64,000 nt of DNA, from positions 2,976,001-3,040,000 of the forward strand of contig NZ_CP146022.1 in NCBI RefSeq assembly GCF_036967205.1, given 5' to 3'. The stretch is from Streptomyces sp. Q6 (GTDB taxonomy: Bacteria; Actinomycetota; Actinomycetes; Streptomycetales; Streptomycetaceae). Under the pieces are notes generated by a model. That model made no database searches. It saw nothing but the letters and a program-made list of their open reading frames with translations, and was not told the DNA's origin. How positions within the stretch are numbered: position 1 is the stretch's first letter; each line of letters opens with the position of its first letter. This document shows positions 16,741 through 25,792 of this stretch, piece after piece. A program made the position numbers and the translations under genes.

Positions 16741-18006
16741 ATGAAGCTCGCTGTGGTCGGCGGAGGGTCGACCTACACACCCGAACTCATCGACGGATTC
16801 GCGCGGTTGCGGGACACGCTGCCGATCGAGGAACTGGTCCTCGTCGACCCGGCGGCCGACCGCCTCGAACTGGTCGGCGGTCTCGCGCGCCGGATCTTCG
16901 CCAAGCAGGGCCACCCGGGCGTCATCCGTACGACGTCCGACGTGGACGCCGGGGTCGCCGACGCCGACGCCGTGCTACTCCAGCTGCGCATCGGCGGCCA
17001 GGCCGCGCGCAACCAGGACGAGACGTGGCCCCTCGAATGCGGCTGCGTCGGCCAGGAGACGACCGGCGCGGGCGGCCTCGCGAAGGCGCTGCGCACGGTG
17101 CCGGTGGTCCTCGACATCGCCGAGCGCGTGCGCCGCGCCAACCCGAACGCCTGGATCATCGACTTCACCAACCCGGTCGGCATCGTCACCCGGGCGCTGC
17201 TCCAGGCCGGGCACAAGGCGGTCGGGCTCTGCAACGTGGCGATCGGCTTCCAGCGGAAGTTCGCCCGCCTCCTCGACGTGGCGCCGTCGCAGGTCCACCT
17301 CGACCACGTCGGCCTCAACCACCTCACGTGGGAGCTCGGCGTCCGCCTCGGCGGCCCGGACGGCGAGGACGTGCTGCCCCGGCTGCTCGCCGACCACGGT
17401 GACGCCGTCGCCGAGGACCTGCACATGCCGCGCCAGATCGTCGACCGGCTGGGGGTCGTGCCGTCGTACTACCTGCGCTACTACTACCAACATGACGCTG
17501 TCGTACGGGAATTGCGCACCAAACCGTCGCGGGCCGCGCAGGTGGCCGAGATGGAGCGCGAGTTGCTGACGATGTACGGCGACCCGACGCTGGACGAGAA
17601 GCCCGAGCTGCTCGCCAAGCGCGGCGGCGCCTTCTACAGCGAGGCGGCCGTCGACCTCGCCGCGTCCCTGCTCGGCGGCGGCGGCTCGCCGTACCAGGTG
17701 GTCAACACGTACAACAACGGCACGCTGCCGTTCCTGCCCGACGACGCCGTCATCGAGGTGCAGGCCGCGGTCGACGGGAAGGGCGCGCGCCCGCTGCCGG
17801 TGCCGCGGCTCGACCCGATGTACGCGGGCCTCGTCGCGAACGTCACCGCGTACGAGGACCTGGCCCTGGACGCCGCCCTGCGCGGCGGCCGCGACCGGGT
17901 CTTCAAGGCGCTGCTCGCCCACCCGCTGGTGGGACAGTTCGAGTACGCCGAGCAGCTCACCGACCAGCTGATCGCGCACAACCGGGAGCATCTCGCGTGG
18001 GCATGA
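16741..18006 (+). CDS. csnH: GH4 family glycosidase (6-phospho-beta-glucosidase/glucosaminidase-like)
   Basis: A 421-aa NAD- and Mn-dependent GH4 enzyme, full family length. The N-terminal Rossmann motif KLAVVGGGSTYTPELIDG binds NAD. LQLRIGGQAARNQDE and CGCVGQETTGAGG follow, then the metal-binding region DFTNPVGIVTRALL and GLCNV with the conserved cysteine. GLNHLTWELGVRLGG carries the conserved His. GH4 enzymes cleave via a redox-elimination mechanism and often act on phosphorylated disaccharides. In this cluster the likely substrate is a chitosan- or chitin-derived disaccharide inside the cell. The stop overlaps the kinase start (ATGA, 18003-18006). Confidence 0.88.
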   Translation: MKLAVVGGGSTYTPELIDGFARLRDTLPIEELVLVDPAADRLELVGGLARRIFAKQGHPGVIRTTSDVDAGVADADAVLLQLRIGGQAARNQDETWPLECGCVGQETTGAGGLAKALRTVPVVLDIAERVRRANPNAWIIDFTNPVGIVTRALLQAGHKAVGLCNVAIGFQRKFARLLDVAPSQVHLDHVGLNHLTWELGVRLGGPDGEDVLPRLLADHGDAVAEDLHMPRQIVDRLGVVPSYYLRYYYQHDAVVRELRTKPSRAAQVAEMERELLTMYGDPTLDEKPELLAKRGGAFYSEAAVDLAASLLGGGGSPYQVVNTYNNGTLPFLPDDAVIEVQAAVDGKGARPLPVPRLDPMYAGLVANVTAYEDLALDAALRGGRDRVFKALLAHPLVGQFEYAEQLTDQLIAHNREHLAWA

Positions 18007-18970
18007 CCGTCCTTGCCGTGGACGCGGGGAACAGCAAGACCGACGTCGCGGTGGTCGCGGCCGACGGCACCGTCGTCGGCGCGGCCCGCGGCGGCGGGTT
18101 CCAGCCGCCCAAGGTGGGCGTGGAGGCGGCCGTCGACGTGCTGGCCGAAGCGGTCGGCCGGGCGTTCGCGCAGGCCGGCGTCGCCTCGGTCGCGCACGTG
18201 TCGGCGTGCCTGGCCAACGCCGATCTCCCGGTGGAGGAGAAGGAGTTGGCGGTCGCGCTGCGGGCCCGGGGTGGGCGCCGGGTGTCGACGTGCGCAACGA
18301 CACGTTCGCGGTGCTGCGCGCCGGGCTCCTGGAGGACGGCGAGCCGCGCGGCGTCGCCGTCGTGTGCGGCGCGGGCGTCAACTGCGTCGGCATGCTGCCG
18401 GACGGGCGCACCGCCCGCTTCCCGGCGATCGGCAAGATCTCCGGCGACTGGGGCGGCGGCGGGGGCCTGGCGGAGGAGGCCCTCTGGTTCGCGGCCCGCG
18501 CGGAGGACGGCCGGGGCGAACCCACGGCCCTGATGCGCACGCTGCCCGCGCACTTCGGGCTCTCCTCCATGTACGCGCTCATCGAGGCGCTGCACCTGGA
18601 GCACATCCCCCTCGCCCGGCGCCACGAGTGCACGCCCGTGCTGTTCGCCACGGCGGCGGACGGGGACCCGGTGGCCCGCGCCGTGGTGGACCGGATGGCC
18701 GAGGAGGTCGTGGCGATGTCGGTGGTCGCGCTGCGCCGCCTCGATCTGCTGGCGGAGGAGGTGCCGGTCCTCCTGGGCGGCAGCGTCCTGGCCGCACGCC
18801 ACCCTCAACTGGAGTCACGGATCAGCGAGTTGCTGTCGGTCCGCGCGCCCAGGGCGGTACCGCGGGTGGTCTCCGAGCGGCCGGTCCTCGGCGCGGCGCT
18901 GCTCGGCCTCGACGCGGTGGGGGCCGCGCCGGAGGTGTTCGCGCGGGTGCGGGGCCACTACGCGTCGTAG
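18003..18970 (+). pseudogene. csnK: Glucosamine/N-acetylglucosamine kinase (BadF/BcrA ATPase fold), frameshifted
   Basis: An ASKHA-fold kinase split by a one-base frameshift. The first segment reads TVLAVDAGNSKTDVAVVAAD (phosphate-1 motif) through SACLANADLPVEEKEL. The frame is lost in the GGGG run at 18268-18271. One added G restores ALRARGWAPGVDVRNDTFAV and continues without stops through VVCGAGVNCVGMLPDG, IGKISGDWGGGGGLA and VLLGGSVLAA to RVRGHYAS. The repaired product is 322 aa, full length for the family. It would phosphorylate the sugar released by the importer/GH4 pathway. Start ATG 18003 overlaps the csnH stop; GTG 17997 is also in frame. Whether the missing base is biological or an assembly error cannot be decided from sequence alone. 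Confidence 0.85.
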
Positions 18971-18979
18971 CGGGAGCGC

Positions 18980-19012
18980 GGGGCGCCGGGACCGGGAACG
19001 GCCCGGCGCCCC
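18980..19012 (+). terminator. Terminator at end of csn operon
   Basis: GGGGCGCCGGG (18980-18990) and CCCGGCGCCCC (19002-19012) form a perfect 11-bp stem with an 11-nt loop, ten bases after the csnK stop. Confidence 0.75.
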
Positions 19013-19255
19013 GCCGTGATCGCCGGGCCGCGAAGGGAACCGATCGCATCCCCGGCACGTGTTCCAAGGCGGGGCCCGCGACGTCGTACCGGAAGCGGCC
19101 GGGGCACGGCCGGGGCGAGATCGCCTGAACAAGATCGAGTCAATGCCTGTGCGGATGTCAGTCGCGGCAGCGATACTTGCGGCCGTGCACCTTCGCCCGC
19201 GCCCTCGTACGCCGGGCGGAAGTGAACGACGTACGACCATGGGGGAGGGTCGAGA

Positions 19256-20707
19256 GTGACATCACCGCCGAACGGGAGCGCGGCGCCACCGGGGCGTGGC
19301 ACCGTGCCGTCGATGCCGAGCGTGCCGCCGCAGACGCGGGGCGCGGCGCCCGGCGTGCCCGCGCCCGCACCGGCGCCCGCGCGGCGCACCGCCTGGGCCG
19401 AGGGCGTGGACCGCCTGAAGTCCGCGGCGACGACCGAGCCGGGGCGGCTGCGCATCATCGGGGCCGTGATCGCGCTGCTCGTCGTGGCGTTCGGCGCGAC
19501 GACGGCGTGGCAGATGACGGACCGTTCCGCCGCCGCCGACGACGTGCTGCACTCCAGCCAGCCGCTGAGCGCCGACGCGGCCGACATCTACCGCTCCCTC
19601 GCCGACGCCAACACCGCGGCGTCCAGCGGGTTCCTGGCGGGCGGGCAGGAGCCCGCCGCCGTGCGCGACCGGTACGAGAAGGACATCCGTACCGCCGCCG
19701 AGAAGCTCGTGACCGCCGCGGCCAGCACCGACCCGGGCTCCCCCTCCGCGAAGACGATCGCCGAACTGAACAAGCTGCTGCCGCAGTACAAGGGCCTCAT
19801 CGAGCGGGCCCGCGCCAACAACCGGCAGGGCTTCCCGCTGGGCGGCGCCTACCTGCGGTACGCGAACGAGAAGATGCAGACCGAGATGCTCCCGGCCGCC
19901 GAGGACCTGTACACCAAGGAGAACCAGCGGCTGCGCGGCGACTACGACGCGGCGACCCCGTACCCCTGGATCGCGATCGCCCTCGGCGTCATCGCCCTCG
20001 GGGCTCTCGCGTGGGCGCAGCGACGCAACTACCGTCGGACGAACCGGGTGTTCAACCACGGACTGCTCGCCGCGACCGCCGCCTCGGCGGTGGTGCTGCT
20101 GTGGCTCGTGGTGGGGCACACGGTGGCGCGCAGCGGGCTCGACGCCTCCTACGACCACGGCGTCCGCTCGCTGAACGTCCTGCACGACGCGAGCATCGCG
20201 TCCTTGAAGGCGCGCGGCAGCGAGAACCTGACGCTGGTCAGCCGCGGCGCCGAGACGGTCGAGCTGAAGAACGGCGACATCAAGGACAAGTACGACGTCG
20301 ACTTCCAGAAGCAGATGAACACGCTGGGCGACAAGTTGGGCGCCGCCGACTCCCTCGCGGGCGGCGACAGCGCCGGACGCGCCCCGGTGACGAAGGCGAA
20401 CGCGAGCATGAAGGAATGGCTCGCCCGCCACAAGGACGCCCGCAAGGCGGACGATTCCGGTAACTACCAGGGCGCCCTCGACAAGATCATCGGCTCGAAG
20501 CAGGACAAGCCGACCGGAGAGTGCTTCGATCTGGTGGACCAGAGTCTCGACACGGCACTGGCGCACGAGCAGCGGCAGTTCAGCACCGAGGCGGGCGACG
20601 GGCTCGACGCGATGACCGGACTGCCCGTGGGCGCCGCGGTGCTGGCGGTGCTCGCCGCGGCGGGCGCGGTGCTCGGCATCGGGCGCAGGCTTTCGGAGTA
20701 CCGGTGA
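19256..20707 (+). CDS. glnX: GlnX-like membrane sensor protein
   Basis: A 483-aa membrane protein. The N-terminal 60 residues are Pro/Ala-rich and cytoplasmic. Helix 1 (about 66-86, IIGAVIALLVVAFGATTAW) precedes a helical extracytoplasmic domain, a central pair of helices follows (about 240-290, WIAIALGVIALGALAWA and GLLAATAASAVVLLWLVVG), then a second extracytoplasmic helical domain and a last helix (GAAVLAVLAAAGAVLGI). The duplicated helical sensor domains and position before glnH and pknG match mycobacterial GlnX, which relays the ligand state of periplasmic GlnH to the kinase PknG. GTG start at 19256 behind GGGGGAGGG. The assignment rests on architecture and context, not on a diagnostic motif. 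Confidence 0.75.
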   Translation: MTSPPNGSAAPPGRGTVPSMPSVPPQTRGAAPGVPAPAPAPARRTAWAEGVDRLKSAATTEPGRLRIIGAVIALLVVAFGATTAWQMTDRSAAADDVLHSSQPLSADAADIYRSLADANTAASSGFLAGGQEPAAVRDRYEKDIRTAAEKLVTAAASTDPGSPSAKTIAELNKLLPQYKGLIERARANNRQGFPLGGAYLRYANEKMQTEMLPAAEDLYTKENQRLRGDYDAATPYPWIAIALGVIALGALAWAQRRNYRRTNRVFNHGLLAATAASAVVLLWLVVGHTVARSGLDASYDHGVRSLNVLHDASIASLKARGSENLTLVSRGAETVELKNGDIKDKYDVDFQKQMNTLGDKLGAADSLAGGDSAGRAPVTKANASMKEWLARHKDARKADDSGNYQGALDKIIGSKQDKPTGECFDLVDQSLDTALAHEQRQFSTEAGDGLDAMTGLPVGAAVLAVLAAAGAVLGIGRRLSEYR

Positions 20708-20721
20708 GAGGGGGTGCGGTG

Positions 20722-21762
20722 ATGGACGGGCGAGGAACGCGCGGGGTGAGTCTGCGCGGCTGGGGCGGCGTGGCGGCCATGGCGGTCGCCTGTGCCCTGA
20801 CGGCGGTGTTCGCGCTGCTGCTCCCCCTGACGCAGCGCGCCGGCACGGGCGGTGACGGCAGCACCGGGTACGGCTCGGGCGGCGTCGCCGACGGGACCCA
20901 GGCCGCGGCCAAGGACTGCGACCCGAAGGTCAAGGACAAGGAGCCGGAGCGCAGCCTGAACCCCGCCTCCGGCAGTGACGACGGGGACGCGGTGCGGGCC
21001 ATCAAGGACCGCGGCTATCTGTCGGTCGGCGTCGACCAGAACAGCTACCGCTGGGGCTACCGCGATCCCAACAGCGAGGCGAAGACGGCCGAGCTGGAGG
21101 GCTTCGACATCGACCTCGCACGCGAGATGGCGGACCGCATCCTGGGCGACCCGACCAAGGTCCACTTCCACGCGATCCCCACCAACCAGCGCATCCCGGC
21201 GATCCAGCGCGACGAGGTCGACATGGTGGTGCGCACGATGACCATCAGCTGCGACCGCCTGGAACAGGTCGACTTCTCCACCGCGTACTTCCAGACGGGC
21301 CAGCAGGTGCTCGCCCCGAAGACCTCGAAGATCACGGGGTACGACGAGTCGCTCGCCGACAAGCGGATCTGCACGGCGAAGGGGTCGACGGCCGAGAAGG
21401 CGCTCGGCGACGACAAGACGGCGAAGAAGCTGCCGGCGAGCACCGACATCTCGACGACGGTGCCGAACCAACTGGACTGCCTGGTGCGGCTCCAGCTCGG
21501 CGAGGTCGACGCGGTCGTCACCGACGGCGCGCTCGCGGCGAGCCAGGCCGCGCAGGACCCGACGGTGGAGCTCAAGGGCAAGCCGTTCACCGAGGAGTAC
21601 TACGGCATCGCCATGAAGAAGGGCTCGGACGACCTGGTCCGCCGGGTGAACGGGGCCCTGGAGGACTACCGCGAGGACGGCGGCTGGCAGAAGTCGTACG
21701 ACAAGTGGCTGAAGCCGGCGCTCGGCGCGTCCTCCGGGCCGCCCGCACCGAAGTACAAGTGA
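20722..21762 (+). CDS. glnH: GlnH-like extracytoplasmic amino-acid-binding protein
   Basis: A 346-aa family 3 solute-binding protein: YLSVGVDQNSYRWGYRDPNS, LEGFDIDLAREMADRIL, DMVVRTMTISCDRLEQVDFS, GSTAEKAL and YYGIAMKKGSDDLV are the usual lobe and ligand-site segments for polar amino acids. A single N-terminal hydrophobic helix (residues 12-32) anchors or exports it; there is no good lipobox. No permease or ATPase is encoded nearby, so it is more likely a receptor for the GlnX/PknG pathway than part of an importer. ATG 20722 has AGAGGGGG seven bases upstream; GTG 20704, overlapping the glnX stop, is an in-frame alternative. Confidence 0.85.
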   Translation: MDGRGTRGVSLRGWGGVAAMAVACALTAVFALLLPLTQRAGTGGDGSTGYGSGGVADGTQAAAKDCDPKVKDKEPERSLNPASGSDDGDAVRAIKDRGYLSVGVDQNSYRWGYRDPNSEAKTAELEGFDIDLAREMADRILGDPTKVHFHAIPTNQRIPAIQRDEVDMVVRTMTISCDRLEQVDFSTAYFQTGQQVLAPKTSKITGYDESLADKRICTAKGSTAEKALGDDKTAKKLPASTDISTTVPNQLDCLVRLQLGEVDAVVTDGALAASQAAQDPTVELKGKPFTEEYYGIAMKKGSDDLVRRVNGALEDYREDGGWQKSYDKWLKPALGASSGPPAPKYK

Positions 21763-21802
21763 CAGGGACATTCGGGGACGTGAAGGAAAGCGAGAGTGAT
21801 CG

Positions 21803-23107
21803 ATGGGCGTCGCGGGACCCCCTGGTCCGGTGATGGACCGGGACGAGGTGGACCGTGCCCTGGCCCGGCTCGGTGCGGAGCACGAAGCGATCGAGACGTC
21901 GCTGCTCGCGCTCCAGGACCACGCGGGACGCCGCCTGCTGGAAGGCGCGCAGCTGACCGGGACGACCCGGGAGCGCTGGGCGTCGGCCGAGCAGGCGATC
22001 ACGCTGCTGTGGACGTACTTCGACGCGTACGCGGGCGCTCTGCGCGCGGCGCGCGAGATGCGCTCACGGCGCCGCTGGCCGAGCCGTGACGACCTGGTGG
22101 AGCTGACCGAGCTGCTGCGCGGCGAGTCCGTGACGATCGCCTCGGGCGCGGGCACGAGCGGCGGCGCGTCGCCGTCGATCACCGGCCCGGCGAAGCTGTC
22201 GGAGCGGTTCACGCTGGCCGCGCTCGTGGAGCGGATGAACGACCTGTACGCGTCGTCCCTCGACATGGTCGTCTCCGCCGACGCGGTGTGGTCGGCGCTG
22301 CCCGCCCGCATAGACCTGCTCGCCGCCGAGCTGGGCCGCACCCGCCAGCTCGCGCACTCCGTCGGCGTACGCCCCGGGGAGCACCCGGCGGGCGACGACC
22401 TGGAGCGGATCACCGGCGCGCTGACGCGGCTGCGCGAGGAAGTGGTCTCGGACCCGCTCACGTACTGGCAGAAGGCGCACGGGAGTTCCGCGCCGGGCGG
22501 CGGCCGCCCGGACACGACGGCGTACGACCGGCAGGCGCGCGCTCTGGAAGAGGTGCGGCGCGAGATCGAGGCCGTGCTCGGCGTACGGCAGGACGCGGAG
22601 GCGCGCCTGGCCAGACTGCGGGACGTGCTCTCGCGCGCGGACCGCACCCTCGCCGAGGCGAGATCGGCGCGCGGCGAGGTCCTCGCGAAGATAGCCGCGT
22701 CGGAGGTGCCCGCGGTGTCGGGCCCGCCGACCGCGCTCCAGGAGCAGCTGGCGCTGGCCGCCGAGTACCGCAGGCACGGCCAGTGGCACCGGCTGTCGCC
22801 GCTCCTGGAGTCGCTGGAGGAGAAGGCCGAGGACGAACTGCTGCGCGCCCGCGAGTCGTTGACGGCCGTGACCCAGCCGCTGGCCGTCCGCGCGGAGCTG
22901 CGCGGGCGGCTCGACGCGTACAAGGCGAAGGTGGCGCGGCTCGGTTTCGCGGAGGACCCGTTCCTGGTGGAGCGGTACGACGCGGCGCGCCGCATGCTGT
23001 GGAGCGCGCCCTGCGACCTGCGCGTGGCGGAGGAAGCGGTGCTGCGCTACCAGCGGGCCGCGGCGGACGTCCTGGCCGCGCCCAGTGACCAGAGGGGGGA
23101 GTCGTAG
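21803..23107 (+). CDS. Helical protein of unknown function in the PknG cluster
   Basis: A 434-aa soluble protein made almost entirely of amphipathic helices, rich in Glu/Arg/Ala/Leu. Regions around residues 10-45 (VDRALARLGAEHEAIETSLL) and 245-310 (ALEEVRREIEAVLGVRQDAE) look like coiled coils. No enzyme motif, cysteine cluster, signal or membrane helix is seen. It ends two bases before the PknG start, so it is co-translated with the kinase and probably a partner of this signalling system. I do not recognise a family. Confidence 0.85.
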   Translation: MGVAGPPGPVMDRDEVDRALARLGAEHEAIETSLLALQDHAGRRLLEGAQLTGTTRERWASAEQAITLLWTYFDAYAGALRAAREMRSRRRWPSRDDLVELTELLRGESVTIASGAGTSGGASPSITGPAKLSERFTLAALVERMNDLYASSLDMVVSADAVWSALPARIDLLAAELGRTRQLAHSVGVRPGEHPAGDDLERITGALTRLREEVVSDPLTYWQKAHGSSAPGGGRPDTTAYDRQARALEEVRREIEAVLGVRQDAEARLARLRDVLSRADRTLAEARSARGEVLAKIAASEVPAVSGPPTALQEQLALAAEYRRHGQWHRLSPLLESLEEKAEDELLRARESLTAVTQPLAVRAELRGRLDAYKAKVARLGFAEDPFLVERYDAARRMLWSAPCDLRVAEEAVLRYQRAAADVLAAPSDQRGES

Positions 23108-23109
23108 TC

Positions 23110-25788
23110 GTGGCCGAAGCACGCAGGTGCACGCGACCCGGTTGCACGGGCAGTTACGAGGACATGGGTGGGGAGCTGTACTGCGACACCTGTGGCCTGC
23201 TGTACGTTCCCGGGGGCCGGCCCCCGGGCCCCGGGCCCGACCCGCACGCCGGCGGGCCGCAGGCCACGGGCGGCTGCCAGCGTCCCGGCTGTTCCGGCGC
23301 CTACGAGGACATGGGCGGCGGGGAGCTGTACTGCGACACGTGCGGGCTCGCCCCGGTGGTGTCGCCGACCGGCCTGGTGTCGTCGCCGCCGACGGGCGTC
23401 GCGGCGGGCGGCGCGCGCGGTTCGCAGAGCTCGTCGTCGAGTTCCCGGGCGTCGTCGCGGGCGTCCGCACGTTCCTCGTCGCGCTCCTCGCAGTCGCGCC
23501 GGTCCGTGTCCGGGCGGCTGTCCCGTTCGCTGTCCGGGTCGTCGACGTCCCGGTCGGTGTCCGTGCGCAGCTCCGGCTCGTCCGCGGGCAGTTCGGGGCG
23601 GGCGCGGCTCGGCGTGGGCCTGGTCAAGGTGCCGGACGTGCCGCGCCCCGACCCGCGCGTGATGGTGCAGGACAACCCCGAGGTCCCCGAGCGGAAGCGA
23701 TTCTGCTCGCGCTCCGACTGCGGCGCCCCGGTGGGCCGCGCGCGCGGCGACCGGCCCGGCCGCACCGAGGGGTTCTGCACCAAGTGCGGGCACCCGTACT
23801 CCTTCGTGCCGAAGCTGGGCGCGGGCGACATCGTGCACGGCCAGTACGAGGTCGTGGGCTGTCTGGCGCACGGCGGGCTCGGCTGGGTCTACCTCGCCAT
23901 CGACCGCGCGGTCTCCGACCGCTGGGTGGTCCTCAAGGGCCTGCTCGACACCGGCGACCAGGACGCGATGGCTGCGGCGATCTCGGAGCGCCGCTTCCTC
24001 GCCGAGATCGAGCACAGCAACATCGTGCGGATCTACAACTTCGTCGAGCACCTGGACCAGCGCACCGGTTCCATGGACGGCTACATCGTCATGGAGTACG
24101 TCGGCGGCAAGTCCCTCAAGGAGATCGCCAACGAGCGGCGCACGCCCGACGGCAAGCGGGACCCGCTCGCCGTCGAGCAGGCGTGCGCGTACGGCATCGA
24201 GGCGCTGGAGGCGCTCGGTCACCTGCACAGCCGCAACCTCCTGTACTGCGACTTCAAGGTCGACAACGCGATCCAGACCGAGGACCAGCTCAAGCTCATC
24301 GACATGGGCGCGGTCCGCAGGATGGACGACGACGAGTCAGCGATCTACGGCACCGTCGGCTACCAGGCGCCGGAGGTCGCCGAGGTCGGCCCGTCCATCG
24401 CCTCCGACCTGTACACCGTCGCCCGCACCCTCGCGGTCCTCACCTTCGACTTCCAGGGCTACACGAACGTGTTCGTGGACTCCCTGCCCGACCCCGACAA
24501 CATCGAGGTCTTCCGCCGCTACGAGTCGTTCTACCGGCTCCTGGTGCGCGCCACCGACCCGGACCCGGCCCGCCGCTTCGCCTCCGCGCAGGAGATGGCC
24601 GAGCAGCTGACGGGCGTCCTGCGCGAGGTCGTCGCGCTCCAGACGAACCGGCCCCGGCCCGCCCTGTCCACCCTGTTCGGGCCCGAGGTCAAGGTCACCG
24701 ACACGGAGTTGTTCGGCCGGTTCGACGGGGCCGTGTCGCGGCTCGGGGTGCGGCAGGTGCCGGTGCGGCGCAAGGCGGCGCGGACGGCCGTCGGCGCGGC
24801 GCCCGAGCAGCCCGCCCTGCCGCCGTCGCCCGTCTCGCTCGTCAAGGTCCTGAACGCGCCGGCCACCGCGCTCGCGCTGCCGGTGCCCCGCGTCGACCCG
24901 GCCGATCCCAACGCCGGGTTCCTCGCGGGCTTGATGGCGTCGGCGCCCGCCGAGCTGATCTCGGCGCTGCACGCGGCGCCCACCGGCTCCCTGGAGCTGC
25001 GCCTGCGCGAACTGCGGGCCCGCCTGGAGATGGGCGAACTCGACTCCGCCGTACGGGGGTTGGCGGCGCTGGAGGCCGACCACCCGGACGACTGGCGGGT
25101 GGTCTGGTACCGGGGCGTCGCGGCGCTCGCGACCGGCGACCACGCGAGCGCGGCGCTCTCCTTCGACGCGATCTACGACGCGTTCCCGGGCGAGCCCGCG
25201 CCGAAGCTGGCGCTCGGTGTCTGCGCGGAGGTGCTCGGTCAACTCGACAACGCGGCCGAGTATTACCGCCTCGTGTGGTCCACCGACCCCAGTTACGTCA
25301 GTGCGGCCTTCGGCCTCGCGCGCGTCCAGCTGGCCGCCGGGGACCGGGGCGGCGCGGTGCGCACCCTGGAGTCGGTGCCGGAGTCCTCGATCCACTACAC
25401 GGCCGCCCGCGTCGCCTCCGTACGGGCGCGACTGCGGGGCCGTATGTCGGAGAGCCTGAACGGCGATCCGCTCCTGAACGACCTGACGGCCGCCGCCGGA
25501 CAGGTCGAGGCGCTCGACGCGTTCGGCCTCGACGCGGTGCGCCGCGAACTGTTGTCCACCGAGGTCCTCGGGACGGCGCTCGACTGGGTACTCTCCGGTA
25601 GGCAGGGTTCCGGTCAGCCCCAGGGCCCCGTGCGCACGGTGGTACTCGGCAATGACCTGGACGAGCGCGGACTGCGTCTCGGCCTGGAGCGCTCGTACCG
25701 GACACTGGCCAGGCTCGCTCAGCGCGGCGAGGAGAGGATCGAACTGGTGGAGCGGGCCAACCGCTACCGCCCCCGGACGTGGGTGTGA
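23110..25788 (+). CDS. pknG: PknG-like serine/threonine protein kinase with zinc fingers and TPR
   Basis: An 892-aa soluble kinase in the PknG architecture. The N-terminus has two near-identical zinc-finger repeats (residues 7-29 and about 56-79: CTRPGC/CQRPGC, YEDMGG, LYCDTCG). A Ser/Arg-rich linker (about 100-165) leads to a third Cys module (CSRSDCG, FCTKCGH; about 198-225) like the PknG rubredoxin domain. The kinase domain (about 240-510) has YEVVGCLAHGGLGWVYLA, VVLKGLL (Lys), a non-RD catalytic loop LLYCDFKVDNA (Asp381) and DMG in place of DFG (LIDMGAVRR), then GYQAPE. The C-terminal 250 residues are TPR-like helices. It would phosphorylate FHA proteins of the GarA/OdhI type in nitrogen and 2-oxoglutarate control. 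GTG start. Confidence 0.92.
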   Translation: MAEARRCTRPGCTGSYEDMGGELYCDTCGLLYVPGGRPPGPGPDPHAGGPQATGGCQRPGCSGAYEDMGGGELYCDTCGLAPVVSPTGLVSSPPTGVAAGGARGSQSSSSSSRASSRASARSSSRSSQSRRSVSGRLSRSLSGSSTSRSVSVRSSGSSAGSSGRARLGVGLVKVPDVPRPDPRVMVQDNPEVPERKRFCSRSDCGAPVGRARGDRPGRTEGFCTKCGHPYSFVPKLGAGDIVHGQYEVVGCLAHGGLGWVYLAIDRAVSDRWVVLKGLLDTGDQDAMAAAISERRFLAEIEHSNIVRIYNFVEHLDQRTGSMDGYIVMEYVGGKSLKEIANERRTPDGKRDPLAVEQACAYGIEALEALGHLHSRNLLYCDFKVDNAIQTEDQLKLIDMGAVRRMDDDESAIYGTVGYQAPEVAEVGPSIASDLYTVARTLAVLTFDFQGYTNVFVDSLPDPDNIEVFRRYESFYRLLVRATDPDPARRFASAQEMAEQLTGVLREVVALQTNRPRPALSTLFGPEVKVTDTELFGRFDGAVSRLGVRQVPVRRKAARTAVGAAPEQPALPPSPVSLVKVLNAPATALALPVPRVDPADPNAGFLAGLMASAPAELISALHAAPTGSLELRLRELRARLEMGELDSAVRGLAALEADHPDDWRVVWYRGVAALATGDHASAALSFDAIYDAFPGEPAPKLALGVCAEVLGQLDNAAEYYRLVWSTDPSYVSAAFGLARVQLAAGDRGGAVRTLESVPESSIHYTAARVASVRARLRGRMSESLNGDPLLNDLTAAAGQVEALDAFGLDAVRRELLSTEVLGTALDWVLSGRQGSGQPQGPVRTVVLGNDLDERGLRLGLERSYRTLARLAQRGEERIELVERANRYRPRTWV

Positions 25789-25792
25789 GTTG

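Noticed and set aside
20464-22995. 843-codon minus-strand frame opposite glnH and the helical protein
   Set aside because: Ser/Arg-rich antisense frame; genes on the plus strand are consistent with operon spacing and ribosome binding sites.
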